From Acidimicrobiaceae bacterium (GTDB lineage Bacteria; Actinomycetota; Acidimicrobiia; Acidimicrobiales; RAAP-2): a stretch of DNA of 64,000 nucleotides. Below the pieces are notes generated by a model. The model searched no databases. It worked only from the letters and a program-made list of their open reading frames with translations, and was not told where the DNA came from. The stretch is from assembly GCA_003153575.1 (NCBI GenBank), contig PLZW01000037.1, positions 124,001 to 188,000 of the forward strand. Reading direction: 5' to 3'. This document shows positions 53,314-61,358 of the stretch, piece by piece (within the stretch, counting starts at the first letter, position 1; each line of letters opens with the position of its first letter). The translations under genes and the position numbers were made by a program.

Positions 53314-54153
53314 TCACCGGGCCGACGCCCCGGCGTCGACGGTCATGGTCAGTCCGGTCACGTAGCGGGCCTCGTCGGAGGCCAGGAACAGGACGGCGTT
53401 GGAGACGTCCTCGGACCGGACGAGGTCGACCGGGAGCGAGTTGAGGAAGAGCGACCCGACGTCGGGGCTGGCCTCGATCCGCTCGGTCAGACCGGACATG
53501 GCGTTGAGCATGGGGGTGTCGACCCCGGTGGGGTGGAGCGAGTTGACCCGGATGTGCTTGGAGGCCAGTTCGTTGGCGAGGCTCCGCATGATCCCGACCA
53601 GCCCGTGCTTGGACGCCACGTACGGGGTCAGGAAGGGCTGGCCTTTCAGCCCGGCGGTGGAGCTGACCAGGATCATCGACCCGCTTCCGGCCTCGAGGAG
53701 GTGGGGGATCGACGCCACACAGGTGTTCCACACACCGGTCAGGTTGATGCCGACCACCGTGTCCCACAGTTCCGGGGTCACCTCGTCCCACCGCTGGATC
53801 GAGCACACGCCGGCGTTGGCCACGGCGATGTCGAGTCGCCCGAGCCTCTCCACACCGTCGGCCACTGCGTCGGCCAGGCCCGAGGCATCGCGCACGTCCA
53901 CGGCGTGGGTCACCACCCGGGCCCCGGTGTCCTCGACCAGCCTCGCGGTGTCAGCCAGGTCCTCCGGCGTGGCCGTGGCGTACTCCACGTCGGCCACCTG
54001 GGCACAGATGTCGACGGCGATGATGTCCGCTCCTTCGGCGGCCAGGCGCCGCGCGTGGCTCCGGCCCTGGCCGCGGGCGGCTCCGGTGACCAGTGCCACC
54101 TTGCCGGCCACCCGGCCCGTCGCCCGGTCGATGCCGCTGTCGGCAGTGCTCAC
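53314..54153 (-). CDS. Mycofactocin-coupled SDR family oxidoreductase
   Basis: The 279-residue SDR has the NAD motif TGAARGQG and catalytic YVASK (Y-x3-K), plus the insert ICAQVADVEYATATPEDLAD that marks the mycofactocin-coupled SDR class. In this class NADH is non-exchangeable and is re-oxidised by mycofactocin. GTG at 54153 overlaps the OYE-2 stop (GTGA). The physiological alcohol is not known. Confidence 0.9.
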   Translation of the reverse strand: MSTADSGIDRATGRVAGKVALVTGAARGQGRSHARRLAAEGADIIAVDICAQVADVEYATATPEDLADTARLVEDTGARVVTHAVDVRDASGLADAVADGVERLGRLDIAVANAGVCSIQRWDEVTPELWDTVVGINLTGVWNTCVASIPHLLEAGSGSMILVSSTAGLKGQPFLTPYVASKHGLVGIMRSLANELASKHIRVNSLHPTGVDTPMLNAMSGLTERIEASPDVGSLFLNSLPVDLVRSEDVSNAVLFLASDEARYVTGLTMTVDAGASAR

Positions 54154-56138
54154 GTTGCCGCTCCTGTCGTGGTGGGGATCCGTCCGGCGGGCACCAGCCC
54201 GCCGATCTCGAGGGCGCGGCGCCGCCCTTCGAGCACGGCGTCCAGCACGGTGCGCGGGGCGACGCAGTCGCCGGCCCGCAACGTGCCGGGATGGTCGAGA
54301 TAGAGGTCCTCGTCGGGAAGGCGGTGGCCGCAGTCGACCAGCACGGCGGCGGGGACGGTGCGGGTCTCGCCCGTCCACGGGTCCTCGAGGTGGACACGGC
54401 CGCCGGCCAGTCGACGCACCAGTGCCCGCAGCTCGCGACGGACGCCGGCCCGCTGGAGGCGCGTATTGGCGTCGGCCAGGTCCCCGGTGAGGGAGAGCAG
54501 AGTGCCGGCGATCTGGTCGGCGGTGGCGAGGGACACCTCGCGCCCGGCCTCGGCCAGCCACTCGGCCACGCCCACGCCGATCGGCCCGCCCGCGGGGTCG
54601 TGCACCACCACCGGGCCGTCGGGCAGTGCCGCGGGACCACCGGCCAGCGCGGAGGCGGCGTCGACGACGGCCACGGTGCCGTCGCCGGGCGGCTCGAACG
54701 GCGCGGGCCGCCCACCGGTGGCGAGGACCACCGTCCACCCCCCGGCCCTGGCCTCGTCGAGGGTGGCCGCCGAGGCGTCGGTGCCGGTCTCGATGGTGAC
54801 GTCCAGCCGCTGACAGGCGGCCTCGAGCCAGTCGGCAAGATCGGCCAGGCGTTCGCGCCCGGGCCCGACAGCGGCGGCCCGCAGGGCCCCGCCGGCCCGG
54901 TCGGTCCGCTCGACGACCCGCACCCGGTGCCCCCGCAGGGCGAGCACCCGTGCGCACTCGAGGCCGGCCGGCCCGGCGCCCACCACGAGGATGTCGTCGG
55001 GCGCCTCGCCGGTCGGGACGATAGCGGCCTCGGGGTCGACGTCGACGGTCTCGTGGCCCGAGCGCGGCTCGCCCACACAGCTGACCAGGGGATTGCGGTT
55101 GTCGCGGACCCGACAGGCCTGGTTGCACAGGATGCACGGCCGGACCTCCCCGGTCCGCCCGGCGCGCACCTTGGCCACCAGTCGGGGATCGGCGATCTGG
55201 GCCCGGGTCATCTCGACCAGGTCGGCGGTGCCGTCGCCCAGGGCCCGCTCGGCCATGGCCACGTCGACCACGCTCCCTTGGAGCACTACCGGGACCTGCC
55301 CGTCCGCGGCCCGGCGCATCGCCGCGCACAGCTCGAGGTTGACGCCGGCCGGCGTATGGGCGTCGGGGCGGTAGGCGGTGGCCGAGTAGGGGCCGCCCCG
55401 GACCACCACCAGCAGGTCGATCCGGTCGGCCAGGGCGGCCACCTGCTCGGCGTCGTGCTCCGGGGTGACCCCGGCCCACGGTGCCAGTTCGTCGCACGAC
55501 AGCCGCAGCCCGACGAGGAAGTCGGGACCGACGGCGGCCCGCACGGCGTCCAGGACCTCCCGGGTCAGCGCCAACCGGTCTTCGCCGTAGGCGTCGTCGC
55601 GCTGGTTGGTCAGCCCCGAGTGGAACTGGCGCAGGACCGAGAGAGGCCCGGCATCGAGTTCCACCCCGTCGAGGCCGGCATCGGCGGCGGCGCGGGCGGC
55701 CGAGACGAACCCCCCGATCAGGGCGGCGATCTCGGTGGTGCCCATGGCCATCGGCATCTCGCGACTGACCACGTCGGCCACCGGTGACGGGGCCCACAGC
55801 ACCGACTGCGAGAAGGCGCTCGACCCGTGCCCACCGGCATGCCCGAGGCCGGCCAGGACCAGGGTCCCGTGGGGTCGGCACGCCTCGAGGACGGCGCGCC
55901 AGCCCGGTCCGCACGCCGAGGCCAGCGGGGCGCGCTCGTAGGGCCAGTCCGACGGATGGACGGAGGCCGTCTCGGTCACCACGACGCCGGCGCCGCCGGC
56001 GGCGCGGGCGGCGAAGTACGCGACATGGCGGTCGCTGAAGGCGCGTCCCGTCCCGAGATTCGTCTCGTGGGGGCCGAACACCACCCGGGACTGCGCCGTG
56101 CGGCCGCCGAGCGCGACCGTCCCGGCGAGGGACGTCAC
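54150..56138 (-). CDS. Mycofactocin-system OYE/FadH-family oxidoreductase, paralogue 2
   Basis: The 662-residue protein has the same plan as the 51,321 gene: FMN barrel, iron-sulfur motif CILCNQACRVRDNRNPLVSC, and a Rossmann domain (DDILVVGAGPAGLECARVLALRG). It is directly downstream of mftC with a GTGA overlap, so it is translated coupled to the radical SAM enzyme. Together with paralogue 1 it may replace other redox partners, such as MftD, in this locus. That role is inference. Confidence 0.9.
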   Translation of the reverse strand: MTSLAGTVALGGRTAQSRVVFGPHETNLGTGRAFSDRHVAYFAARAAGGAGVVVTETASVHPSDWPYERAPLASACGPGWRAVLEACRPHGTLVLAGLGHAGGHGSSAFSQSVLWAPSPVADVVSREMPMAMGTTEIAALIGGFVSAARAAADAGLDGVELDAGPLSVLRQFHSGLTNQRDDAYGEDRLALTREVLDAVRAAVGPDFLVGLRLSCDELAPWAGVTPEHDAEQVAALADRIDLLVVVRGGPYSATAYRPDAHTPAGVNLELCAAMRRAADGQVPVVLQGSVVDVAMAERALGDGTADLVEMTRAQIADPRLVAKVRAGRTGEVRPCILCNQACRVRDNRNPLVSCVGEPRSGHETVDVDPEAAIVPTGEAPDDILVVGAGPAGLECARVLALRGHRVRVVERTDRAGGALRAAAVGPGRERLADLADWLEAACQRLDVTIETGTDASAATLDEARAGGWTVVLATGGRPAPFEPPGDGTVAVVDAASALAGGPAALPDGPVVVHDPAGGPIGVGVAEWLAEAGREVSLATADQIAGTLLSLTGDLADANTRLQRAGVRRELRALVRRLAGGRVHLEDPWTGETRTVPAAVLVDCGHRLPDEDLYLDHPGTLRAGDCVAPRTVLDAVLEGRRRALEIGGLVPAGRIPTTTGAAT

Positions 56139-57400
56139 GTCGCCGTCGGGACGGGCCCGGGCGCGTAGCCGGACAACGGGTGCTCGTCACAGCTGCGGTC
56201 GGGTCGCCGATCCGGCGTGGGCATGCGTATGGCGGCCGGGCCGGGTGCACCGTGGCGGGACGACGTGAGGGCCACCGCCACCTGCCGGGGGCGGGACGAG
56301 TGGTCGGGGGCCGGTCGGGGCGTCTCGATGTCGCCGCGGGCGTCGAGGGCGTGCTCGCCGTGCCCGAGGACGCACTCGGGGTCGGGCCCGTCGAGGGGCA
56401 GCCCGGTGAAGAACTTCGCCGCCATGCAGCCGCCCCGGCAGGCGTCGTAGTGGCCGCAGGACCCACAGGCCCCGGCACTCTGCGGCTGGCGCAGTTCGAG
56501 GAAGAGGTCGGACTGGCGCCACACCGAGGTGAAGCCGCCCGATGCGCGCACATTGCCGGCCAGGAACTCGTCGTGGATGGCGAAGGGGCAGGCGTAGACG
56601 TCGCCCACCGGGTCGACCAGGCACACCACCCGACCGGCGCCGCACAGGTTGAGGCCGGGCAGCGCGTCCCCGAAGCCGGCCAGGTGGAAGAACGAGTCGC
56701 CGGTCAGGACCTCCTCGCCCCGCCGGACCAGCCAGTCGTAGAGTTGGCGTTGCTGGGCAGCCGTGGGGTGGAGTTCGTCCCACACGTCGGCGCCCCGGCC
56801 CGACGGGCGCAGACGGGTGAGCCGCAGCTGGGCGCCGTAGTGGTCGGCCATCTCTAAGAAGCGGTCGAGCTGGCCCACGTTGTGCCGGGTGACCACCACT
56901 GACAGCTTGGAGCCGGTGAAGCCGGCGGCCGCCAGGCGCTCCATGGCGGTGACGGCGGTGGCGAACGAACCCTCGCCCCGGACGGCGTCGTTGACCTCGG
57001 CGTCGGCCCCGTCGAGGGAGATCTGCACGTCCACGTAGTCGCTGGCGGCCAGGCGGGCCGCCACCGCCTCCGTGATCCGCGACCCGTTGGTCGAGAACTT
57101 CACCCCGACGCGGTGGTCGGTGGCGTAGTCGACGAGTTCCCAGAAGTCCGACCGGATGGTCGGCTCGCCCCCGCCGATGTTCACGTAGAAGATCTGCATG
57201 CGCTCGAACTCGTCGATGAGCGCTTTGCACTCAGCGGTCGAGAGTTCGCGCGGGTCGCGCCGACCGGAGCTCGACAGGCAGTGCACGCAGGCCAGGTTGC
57301 AGGCGTAGGTGAGCTCCCAGGTCAGACAGATGGGGGCGTCGAGGCCCCGCTCGAAGCGGTCGACCAGACGGGTCCCCGTGCCCGGGGCGACGACGGTCAC
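56135..57400 (-). CDS. mftC: Mycofactocin radical SAM maturase MftC
   Basis: The 421-residue enzyme has the radical SAM motif CNLACVHC (C34, C38, C41) and a C-terminal SPASM region with C-rich clusters (CLVDPVGDVYACPFA; CGSCGHYDACRGGC). MftC decarboxylates the C-terminal Tyr of MftA and then joins it to the neighbouring Val. After the SPASM domain there is an unusual Pro/Arg-rich tail of about 60 residues (from about 360). GTG at 57400 overlaps the mftB stop. Confidence 0.95.
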   Translation of the reverse strand: MTVVAPGTGTRLVDRFERGLDAPICLTWELTYACNLACVHCLSSSGRRDPRELSTAECKALIDEFERMQIFYVNIGGGEPTIRSDFWELVDYATDHRVGVKFSTNGSRITEAVAARLAASDYVDVQISLDGADAEVNDAVRGEGSFATAVTAMERLAAAGFTGSKLSVVVTRHNVGQLDRFLEMADHYGAQLRLTRLRPSGRGADVWDELHPTAAQQRQLYDWLVRRGEEVLTGDSFFHLAGFGDALPGLNLCGAGRVVCLVDPVGDVYACPFAIHDEFLAGNVRASGGFTSVWRQSDLFLELRQPQSAGACGSCGHYDACRGGCMAAKFFTGLPLDGPDPECVLGHGEHALDARGDIETPRPAPDHSSRPRQVAVALTSSRHGAPGPAAIRMPTPDRRPDRSCDEHPLSGYAPGPVPTAT

Positions 57401-57696
57401 GCCACCCGCTCGCAGATCATCCCGGAGTCGACCAGCAGGCCGAGCGCCCGTTCGTAGTCACCCAGTTCCTCGGCGGGGACGCCGGCGGACCGGCAGGCCT
57501 CGAGGCCCGACGGCTGGTCGGCCAGCGACTGCACCACGGCCAGCAGGGTGCGGCTCTTCAGGAACGAGAGCCGACGGGTGCCGAAGTGGTAGGCGAGGGC
57601 GCCGAACGACTCGGGCCGGAGCGCCACCTGGGGATGGAGGGCGTAGGGCCGGGAAGGGTCGAAGGGCGCCGCTGACGGCGGGGAGAGGGGGGGCAT
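57397..57696 (-). CDS. mftB: Mycofactocin peptide chaperone MftB
   Basis: The 99-residue protein is a PqqD-like peptide-recognition domain that presents MftA to MftC. HPQVALRPESFGALAYHFGTRRLSFLKSRTL is the MftB signature, and the C-terminal helix ends with SGMICERVA. ATG 57696 is preferred to the 17-codon-longer frame, which reads as Pro-rich leader. It starts 35 nt after mftA and overlaps mftC by 4 nt. Confidence 0.93.
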   Translation of the reverse strand: MPPLSPPSAAPFDPSRPYALHPQVALRPESFGALAYHFGTRRLSFLKSRTLLAVVQSLADQPSGLEACRSAGVPAEELGDYERALGLLVDSGMICERVA

Positions 57697-57731
57697 GGTG
57701 GGGCCGGGTCCGTGGGGGTTCCGCTGCGGGC

Positions 57732-57878
57732 CTAGTAGACGCCGCACATCCCGTCGATGGACACGTCCTCGACCAGCAGGTCACCCTCCACCAGGGCTTC
57801 GGGGGTGGCGGTCGAGGCCATTCCGGCCTCGTCGCCGGTGGTCGCCGGGGTGGTCTCCTCGGTCGTAGTGACGGTCAT
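57732..57878 (-). CDS. mftA: Mycofactocin precursor peptide MftA
   Basis: A 48-residue peptide ends in the diagnostic IDGMCGVY. Its C-terminal Val-Tyr is the part converted to mycofactocin, while the preceding Thr/Glu-rich leader is removed. ATG 57878 follows GGAGGATCC. It heads the 13-kb operon that continues through mftB and mftC. It is too short for many gene callers. Confidence 0.96.
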   Translation of the reverse strand: MTVTTTEETTPATTGDEAGMASTATPEALVEGDLLVEDVSIDGMCGVY

Positions 57879-57925
57879 GGATCCTCCGATGGTCGGCCGG
57901 CTCAGAGCCGGGTTCGGGTCAGTGG

Positions 57926-57941
57926 GTGCAATTTAGTGCAC
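57926..57941. promoter_or_regulatory. Inverted repeat in the mftA-mftR intergenic region, candidate MftR operator
   Basis: GTGCA (57926-57930) and TGCAC (57937-57941) flank ATTTAG, an imperfectly AT-rich 16-bp inverted repeat. Minus-strand TAAATT (57936-57931) with TTTCAT 17 bp upstream could be the mftA promoter. The site lies midway between divergent mftA and mftR. Confidence 0.45.
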
Positions 57942-57960
57942 TGGATGCCAAAATGAAAGC

Positions 57961-57984
57961 ATGACGACCGGAGCGGCCGGATGA
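57961..57984 (+). other. Seven-codon micro-ORF overlapping the mftR start
   Basis: ATG ACG ACC GGA GCG GCC GGA TGA encodes MTTGAAG. Its stop overlaps the mftR ATG (ATGA at 57981-57984), like the coupled overlaps elsewhere. It could be a leader for translational coupling, or mftR could simply start there by chance. Confidence 0.35.
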
Positions 57985-58601
57985 CGAACACCGGGGGGGC
58001 GGTGCCCGAGGTGACCCGGGGCCGGCCGGCGAGCACCACCCGCCAGGACGTGGCCCGGGTCGCCCTCGACCTCTTCGCCCGCCAGGGCTACGACGAGACC
58101 ACGGTCGACGAGATCGCCGTGGCCGTCGGGATCTCGCGGCGGACCTTCTTCCGGTACTACGAGTCGAAGCCCGACGTGGTGTGGGGCGAGTTCGACGCCG
58201 AGCTCGGTCGCCTGCGCGACCGCCTGGCCGAGGCCCCGGACGGCGAGCCGATGATGGACGTGCTGCGACGGTCGGTCATGGCCACCAACCGCTTCGGCGC
58301 CGGCGAGCTCGACGAGCTCCGGATCCGGATGGTCCTCATCGGCTCCGTGCCGACCCTGGTGGCCCACTCCGCCGTCCGCTACGAGGAATGGTGTGAGGTC
58401 GTCGCCGCCTTTGCCGCATCGCGGCTCGGCGGGGCCCCGGACGATCTCGGTCCCCAGACCGTGGCCCGGGCCGCACTGGGAGCGGCCATGGCCGCCTTCG
58501 CCTGCTGGGCGCGTCATGGCAGCGACGACCTGGTCGAGGACGTGGATCGGGCCTTCCGCCTGCTGGCGACGGGGTTCGCCGAGAAGCGGCCGGCGACCTG
58601 A
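57981..58601 (+). CDS. mftR: TetR-family regulator MftR
   Basis: The 206-residue protein has a TetR DNA-binding domain (DVARVALDLFARQGYDETTVDEIAVAVGISRRTFFRYYESKPDVVW) and an acyl-CoA-ligand-type C-terminus. It is divergent from mftA and resembles MftR, which senses long-chain acyl-CoA and controls mycofactocin genes. ATG 57981 overlaps a micro-ORF stop. Confidence 0.9.
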   Translation: MTNTGGAVPEVTRGRPASTTRQDVARVALDLFARQGYDETTVDEIAVAVGISRRTFFRYYESKPDVVWGEFDAELGRLRDRLAEAPDGEPMMDVLRRSVMATNRFGAGELDELRIRMVLIGSVPTLVAHSAVRYEEWCEVVAAFAASRLGGAPDDLGPQTVARAALGAAMAAFACWARHGSDDLVEDVDRAFRLLATGFAEKRPAT

Positions 58602-58688
58602 TCGACAGGGCACAGGCCCAGCGGCCGGCGCCGAATCGTGGGTCGACGCGACCGGGCAGGTGGCGCGATGCTGGGACTTGAACCGCAC

Positions 58689-58706
58689 GGCGCCCCAGGG
58701 GGCGCC
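58689..58706 (+). promoter_or_regulatory. Hairpin in the alcohol dehydrogenase leader
   Basis: GGCGCCC (58689-58695) and GGGCGCC (58700-58706) form a perfect 7-bp stem with loop CAGG. It is 20 nt before the ATG and just upstream of the AAGGGGAGG ribosome-binding site. It may be the mftR terminator or a structural element in the leader. Confidence 0.4.
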
Positions 58707-58725
58707 GGCCCAAGGGGAGGACCAC

Positions 58726-59877
58726 ATGAAGATCCGTGCCGCAGTCTGTTCGGGGCTCCGCGAACCGTGGAAGACCGAGGAGGTCGAGATCGACGCTCCC
58801 CACGCCCACGAGGTCAAAGTCCAGATGGCCTACGCCGGCATGTGCCACTCGGACGAGCACCTGCGCAGCGGCGACATCAGCGTCGAGCCCGAGGTCCTCT
58901 CGGTGTTCGGCGTCGACTCGCTGTTCCCGTGCATCGGTGGCCACGAGGGCGCCGGCATCGTCGTCGAGGTCGGCGACAACGTGGAGACGGTGGCCGTGGG
59001 CGACCACGTGGCCGCCGCCTTCATGCCCGCCTGCGGCACCTGCTTCTGGTGCGCGTCGGGTCGCCAGCACCTCTGCGACCTCGGCATGTTCACGCTGGCC
59101 GGCCCGATGATGAGCGACATGACGTGGCGCCACCACCTGGGCGGGTCGAACGTCAACCGCATGACGCAGCTCGGCACGTTCGCCGACCACATGGTGGTCA
59201 ACGAGGCATCGCTGGTGAAGATCGACCCGAACGCCTCGCTCAAGGCGGCCGCCCTCATCAGCTGCGGCATCTCGACCGGGTTCGGCTCCGCCGTCGACCG
59301 GGCCAAGGTGAAGCCGGGCGAGACGGTGGTGGTCATCGGCTGCGGTGGTGTCGGCTCCGGCGCCCTGCAGGGCGCCCGACTGGCCGGTGCCCGCCAGATC
59401 ATCGCGGTGGACCCCATCCCGTTCAAGCTCGAGAAGGCCAGGCGGATCGGGGCTACCCATACCGCCGACTCCATCCTCGAGGCCAACCTCATGTTGCCCG
59501 AGCTGACCGAGGGTCGGATGGCCGATGTCGTCATCCTGACACCCGGCGTGCTGACCGGCGACCTCATCGCCCCGGCGATGGCGCTCGCCTCCAAGGACGG
59601 TCGGGTGGTCACGACGGCCATCGCCCCGTTCAACCAGAACCAGGTCGACCTCAACCTGTTCAACTTCGCCATGTACAACCAGGCGCTGCTGGGCACGGTG
59701 TTCGGTTCGGTGAGCCCCCGGGTGCAGATCCCCAACCTGCTCCGCCTGTACGAGGCCGGCATGCTGGAGATCGACGACCTGATCACCCAGGAGTACTCGC
59801 TCGACCAGGTCCAGGACGGCTACGACGACCTGGCCGCCGGCACCAACATCCGCGGCATCGTGACGTTCGACATCTGA
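58726..59877 (+). CDS. mdo: Mycofactocin-dependent (NDMA-type) alcohol dehydrogenase
   Basis: The 383-residue zinc alcohol dehydrogenase has catalytic zinc ligands C40, H73 and E74 and structural zinc ligands C103, C106, C109 and C117, followed by a Rossmann fold (VVVIGCGGVGSGALQGARLAG). It resembles the NDMA-dependent nicotinoproteins in which NAD stays bound and mycofactocin acts as electron acceptor. ATG 58726 has AAGGGGAGG upstream. It sits beside mftR, in keeping with co-regulation. The native alcohol is not known. Confidence 0.9.
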   Translation: MKIRAAVCSGLREPWKTEEVEIDAPHAHEVKVQMAYAGMCHSDEHLRSGDISVEPEVLSVFGVDSLFPCIGGHEGAGIVVEVGDNVETVAVGDHVAAAFMPACGTCFWCASGRQHLCDLGMFTLAGPMMSDMTWRHHLGGSNVNRMTQLGTFADHMVVNEASLVKIDPNASLKAAALISCGISTGFGSAVDRAKVKPGETVVVIGCGGVGSGALQGARLAGARQIIAVDPIPFKLEKARRIGATHTADSILEANLMLPELTEGRMADVVILTPGVLTGDLIAPAMALASKDGRVVTTAIAPFNQNQVDLNLFNFAMYNQALLGTVFGSVSPRVQIPNLLRLYEAGMLEIDDLITQEYSLDQVQDGYDDLAAGTNIRGIVTFDI

Positions 59878-59919
59878 CCGTCCCCACGTACGGGCCGGCA
59901 CCGTCGCCACGCATGGACC

Positions 59920-59935
59920 GGTCGACCGGTCGACC
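59920..59935. promoter_or_regulatory. Perfect 16-bp palindrome before the amidohydrolase gene
   Basis: GGTCGACCGGTCGACC is a perfect palindrome 14 nt before the ATG at 59950. It may be an operator, but the same 20-bp context also occurs at 47968-47987 inside fixA, so it may simply be a GC-rich repeat. Confidence 0.35.
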
Positions 59936-59949
59936 TAGGGTGGGCGACC

Positions 59950-61341
59950 ATGGCCGACCGACCGCGCCAGGGGATCGAGCGGCGCGACGGACGGCCGGCG
60001 GAAGGCCCCGAGCACCACTCGGGTGTGGTCCGGTACGTGGCCGACGCCGTGGTCCCCTGCGATGGCACCGTCCCCGCCCACCGGCCGGGGGCCGTCGAGG
60101 TGTCCGGGGACGTCGTGGTGCGGGTGGGCGCGCCGGGGACGCTGCGCTCGGCCGGGCCCGGGGTGCCCGAGGTGCGGGTGGAGGGAGCGCTGCTGCCCGG
60201 CCTGGTGAACACCCACTGCCACTCGCCCATGACCTTGTTCCGCGGCACGGGCGAGAACCTCCCGCTCCTGCGGTGGTTGGAGGAGGTGCTGTGGCCGCGT
60301 GAGGCGCATCTCGAACCTGAGGACGTCTTCTGGGGGATGACACTGGCTGCAGCCGAGCTCCTCGGCTTCGGCGTCACCACCACCTGCGAGATGTACTTCC
60401 ACGAGGATCCCATCGTCGACGCCGTGGTGGCCGCCGGGTCGCGGGCCGTGGTCACCCCGGGCGTACTGCAACTGCCCGGCACCGACGGGGGGAGTGCGTG
60501 GTGGGACGCGTGCCTCGACCGCTTCGCCGACTTCCACGCCCGCCGCGACGGCGAGTCCGGCCGGATCGATATCGGCTTCGCCGCCCACGCCGCCTACACC
60601 GTCCCACTACCGGGAGTGGTCGCCACCGCCGCGGCCGCCCGCGCCCGCAACGCCCTCTTCCACATCCATCTGGCCGAGACCGAAGGGGAGGGTGACGCCT
60701 TCGCCGCCGAGCACGGCGGGTCGGTGCCCGAGGTCCTGGCCGCAGCCGGGGCGTTCGACGGCCGGGTGCTCGCCGCCCACAGCATCTGGCTCTCGCCCGA
60801 CGACCTCGACCTCTACGTCGCCCACGACGTGGCCGTCGCCCACTGCCCGCAGTCGAACGCCAAACTGGCCTCGGGCATCGCCCCGCTGATGGACCTGCTC
60901 GGACGCGGACTGCGCGTCGGACTGGGCACCGACGGCCCCGCCTCCAACAACAACCTCGACCTGTGGGAGGAGATGCGTCTGGCCGCCATGCTGGCCCGGC
61001 TCCGCCAGGGTGACGCCGGGGCGCTGCCGGCTGCCGCCGCCCTCGACCTCGCCACCCGGGGCGCCGGAGGGGCATTGGGCCGGCCGGACCTCGGGGTGCT
61101 GGCCCCTGGGGCCAAGGCCGACATGATGGCGGTCTCACTCGACGACCCCGCCTTCGTCCCGCTATTCGACGACGCCATGCTCATCGAGCACCTGGTGTGG
61201 TCGGCCTCGAGCCGGCTGGTGACCGACGTCTGGGTGGGCGGAGAGCCGGTGGTGGTCGACGGCGAACACCGCAGCATCGACGTGGGGCGGGCCCGCGACG
61301 AAGTAGGTCGCCGGGCCGCCCGCCTGGCGGCTGTGGCGTAG
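59950..61341 (+). CDS. Amidohydrolase/deaminase (MTA/SAH deaminase-like, ATZ/TRZ family)
   Basis: The 463-residue enzyme has an amidohydrolase TIM barrel: GLVNTHCHSPM (metal HxH near residue 85), HIHLAET near residue 240, AAHSIWLS and LGTDGPASNNNLDLWEEM with the catalytic Asp. This pattern is shared by S-adenosylhomocysteine/5'-methylthioadenosine deaminases and atrazine-type chlorohydrolases. The ATG at 59950 has GGTGGGCGACC upstream and a palindrome before it. Substrate is uncertain, and its link to mycofactocin is only by position. Confidence 0.86.
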   Translation: MADRPRQGIERRDGRPAEGPEHHSGVVRYVADAVVPCDGTVPAHRPGAVEVSGDVVVRVGAPGTLRSAGPGVPEVRVEGALLPGLVNTHCHSPMTLFRGTGENLPLLRWLEEVLWPREAHLEPEDVFWGMTLAAAELLGFGVTTTCEMYFHEDPIVDAVVAAGSRAVVTPGVLQLPGTDGGSAWWDACLDRFADFHARRDGESGRIDIGFAAHAAYTVPLPGVVATAAAARARNALFHIHLAETEGEGDAFAAEHGGSVPEVLAAAGAFDGRVLAAHSIWLSPDDLDLYVAHDVAVAHCPQSNAKLASGIAPLMDLLGRGLRVGLGTDGPASNNNLDLWEEMRLAAMLARLRQGDAGALPAAAALDLATRGAGGALGRPDLGVLAPGAKADMMAVSLDDPAFVPLFDDAMLIEHLVWSASSRLVTDVWVGGEPVVVDGEHRSIDVGRARDEVGRRAARLAAVA

Positions 61342-61358
61342 GGCGTCCTCGTGCCCGG

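Noticed and set aside
58650-58685. Minus-strand GGTTCAAGTCCC resembling a tRNA T-arm
   Set aside because: The flanking bases do not pair into a T-stem and no acceptor or anticodon arm is seen, so it is not a tRNA.
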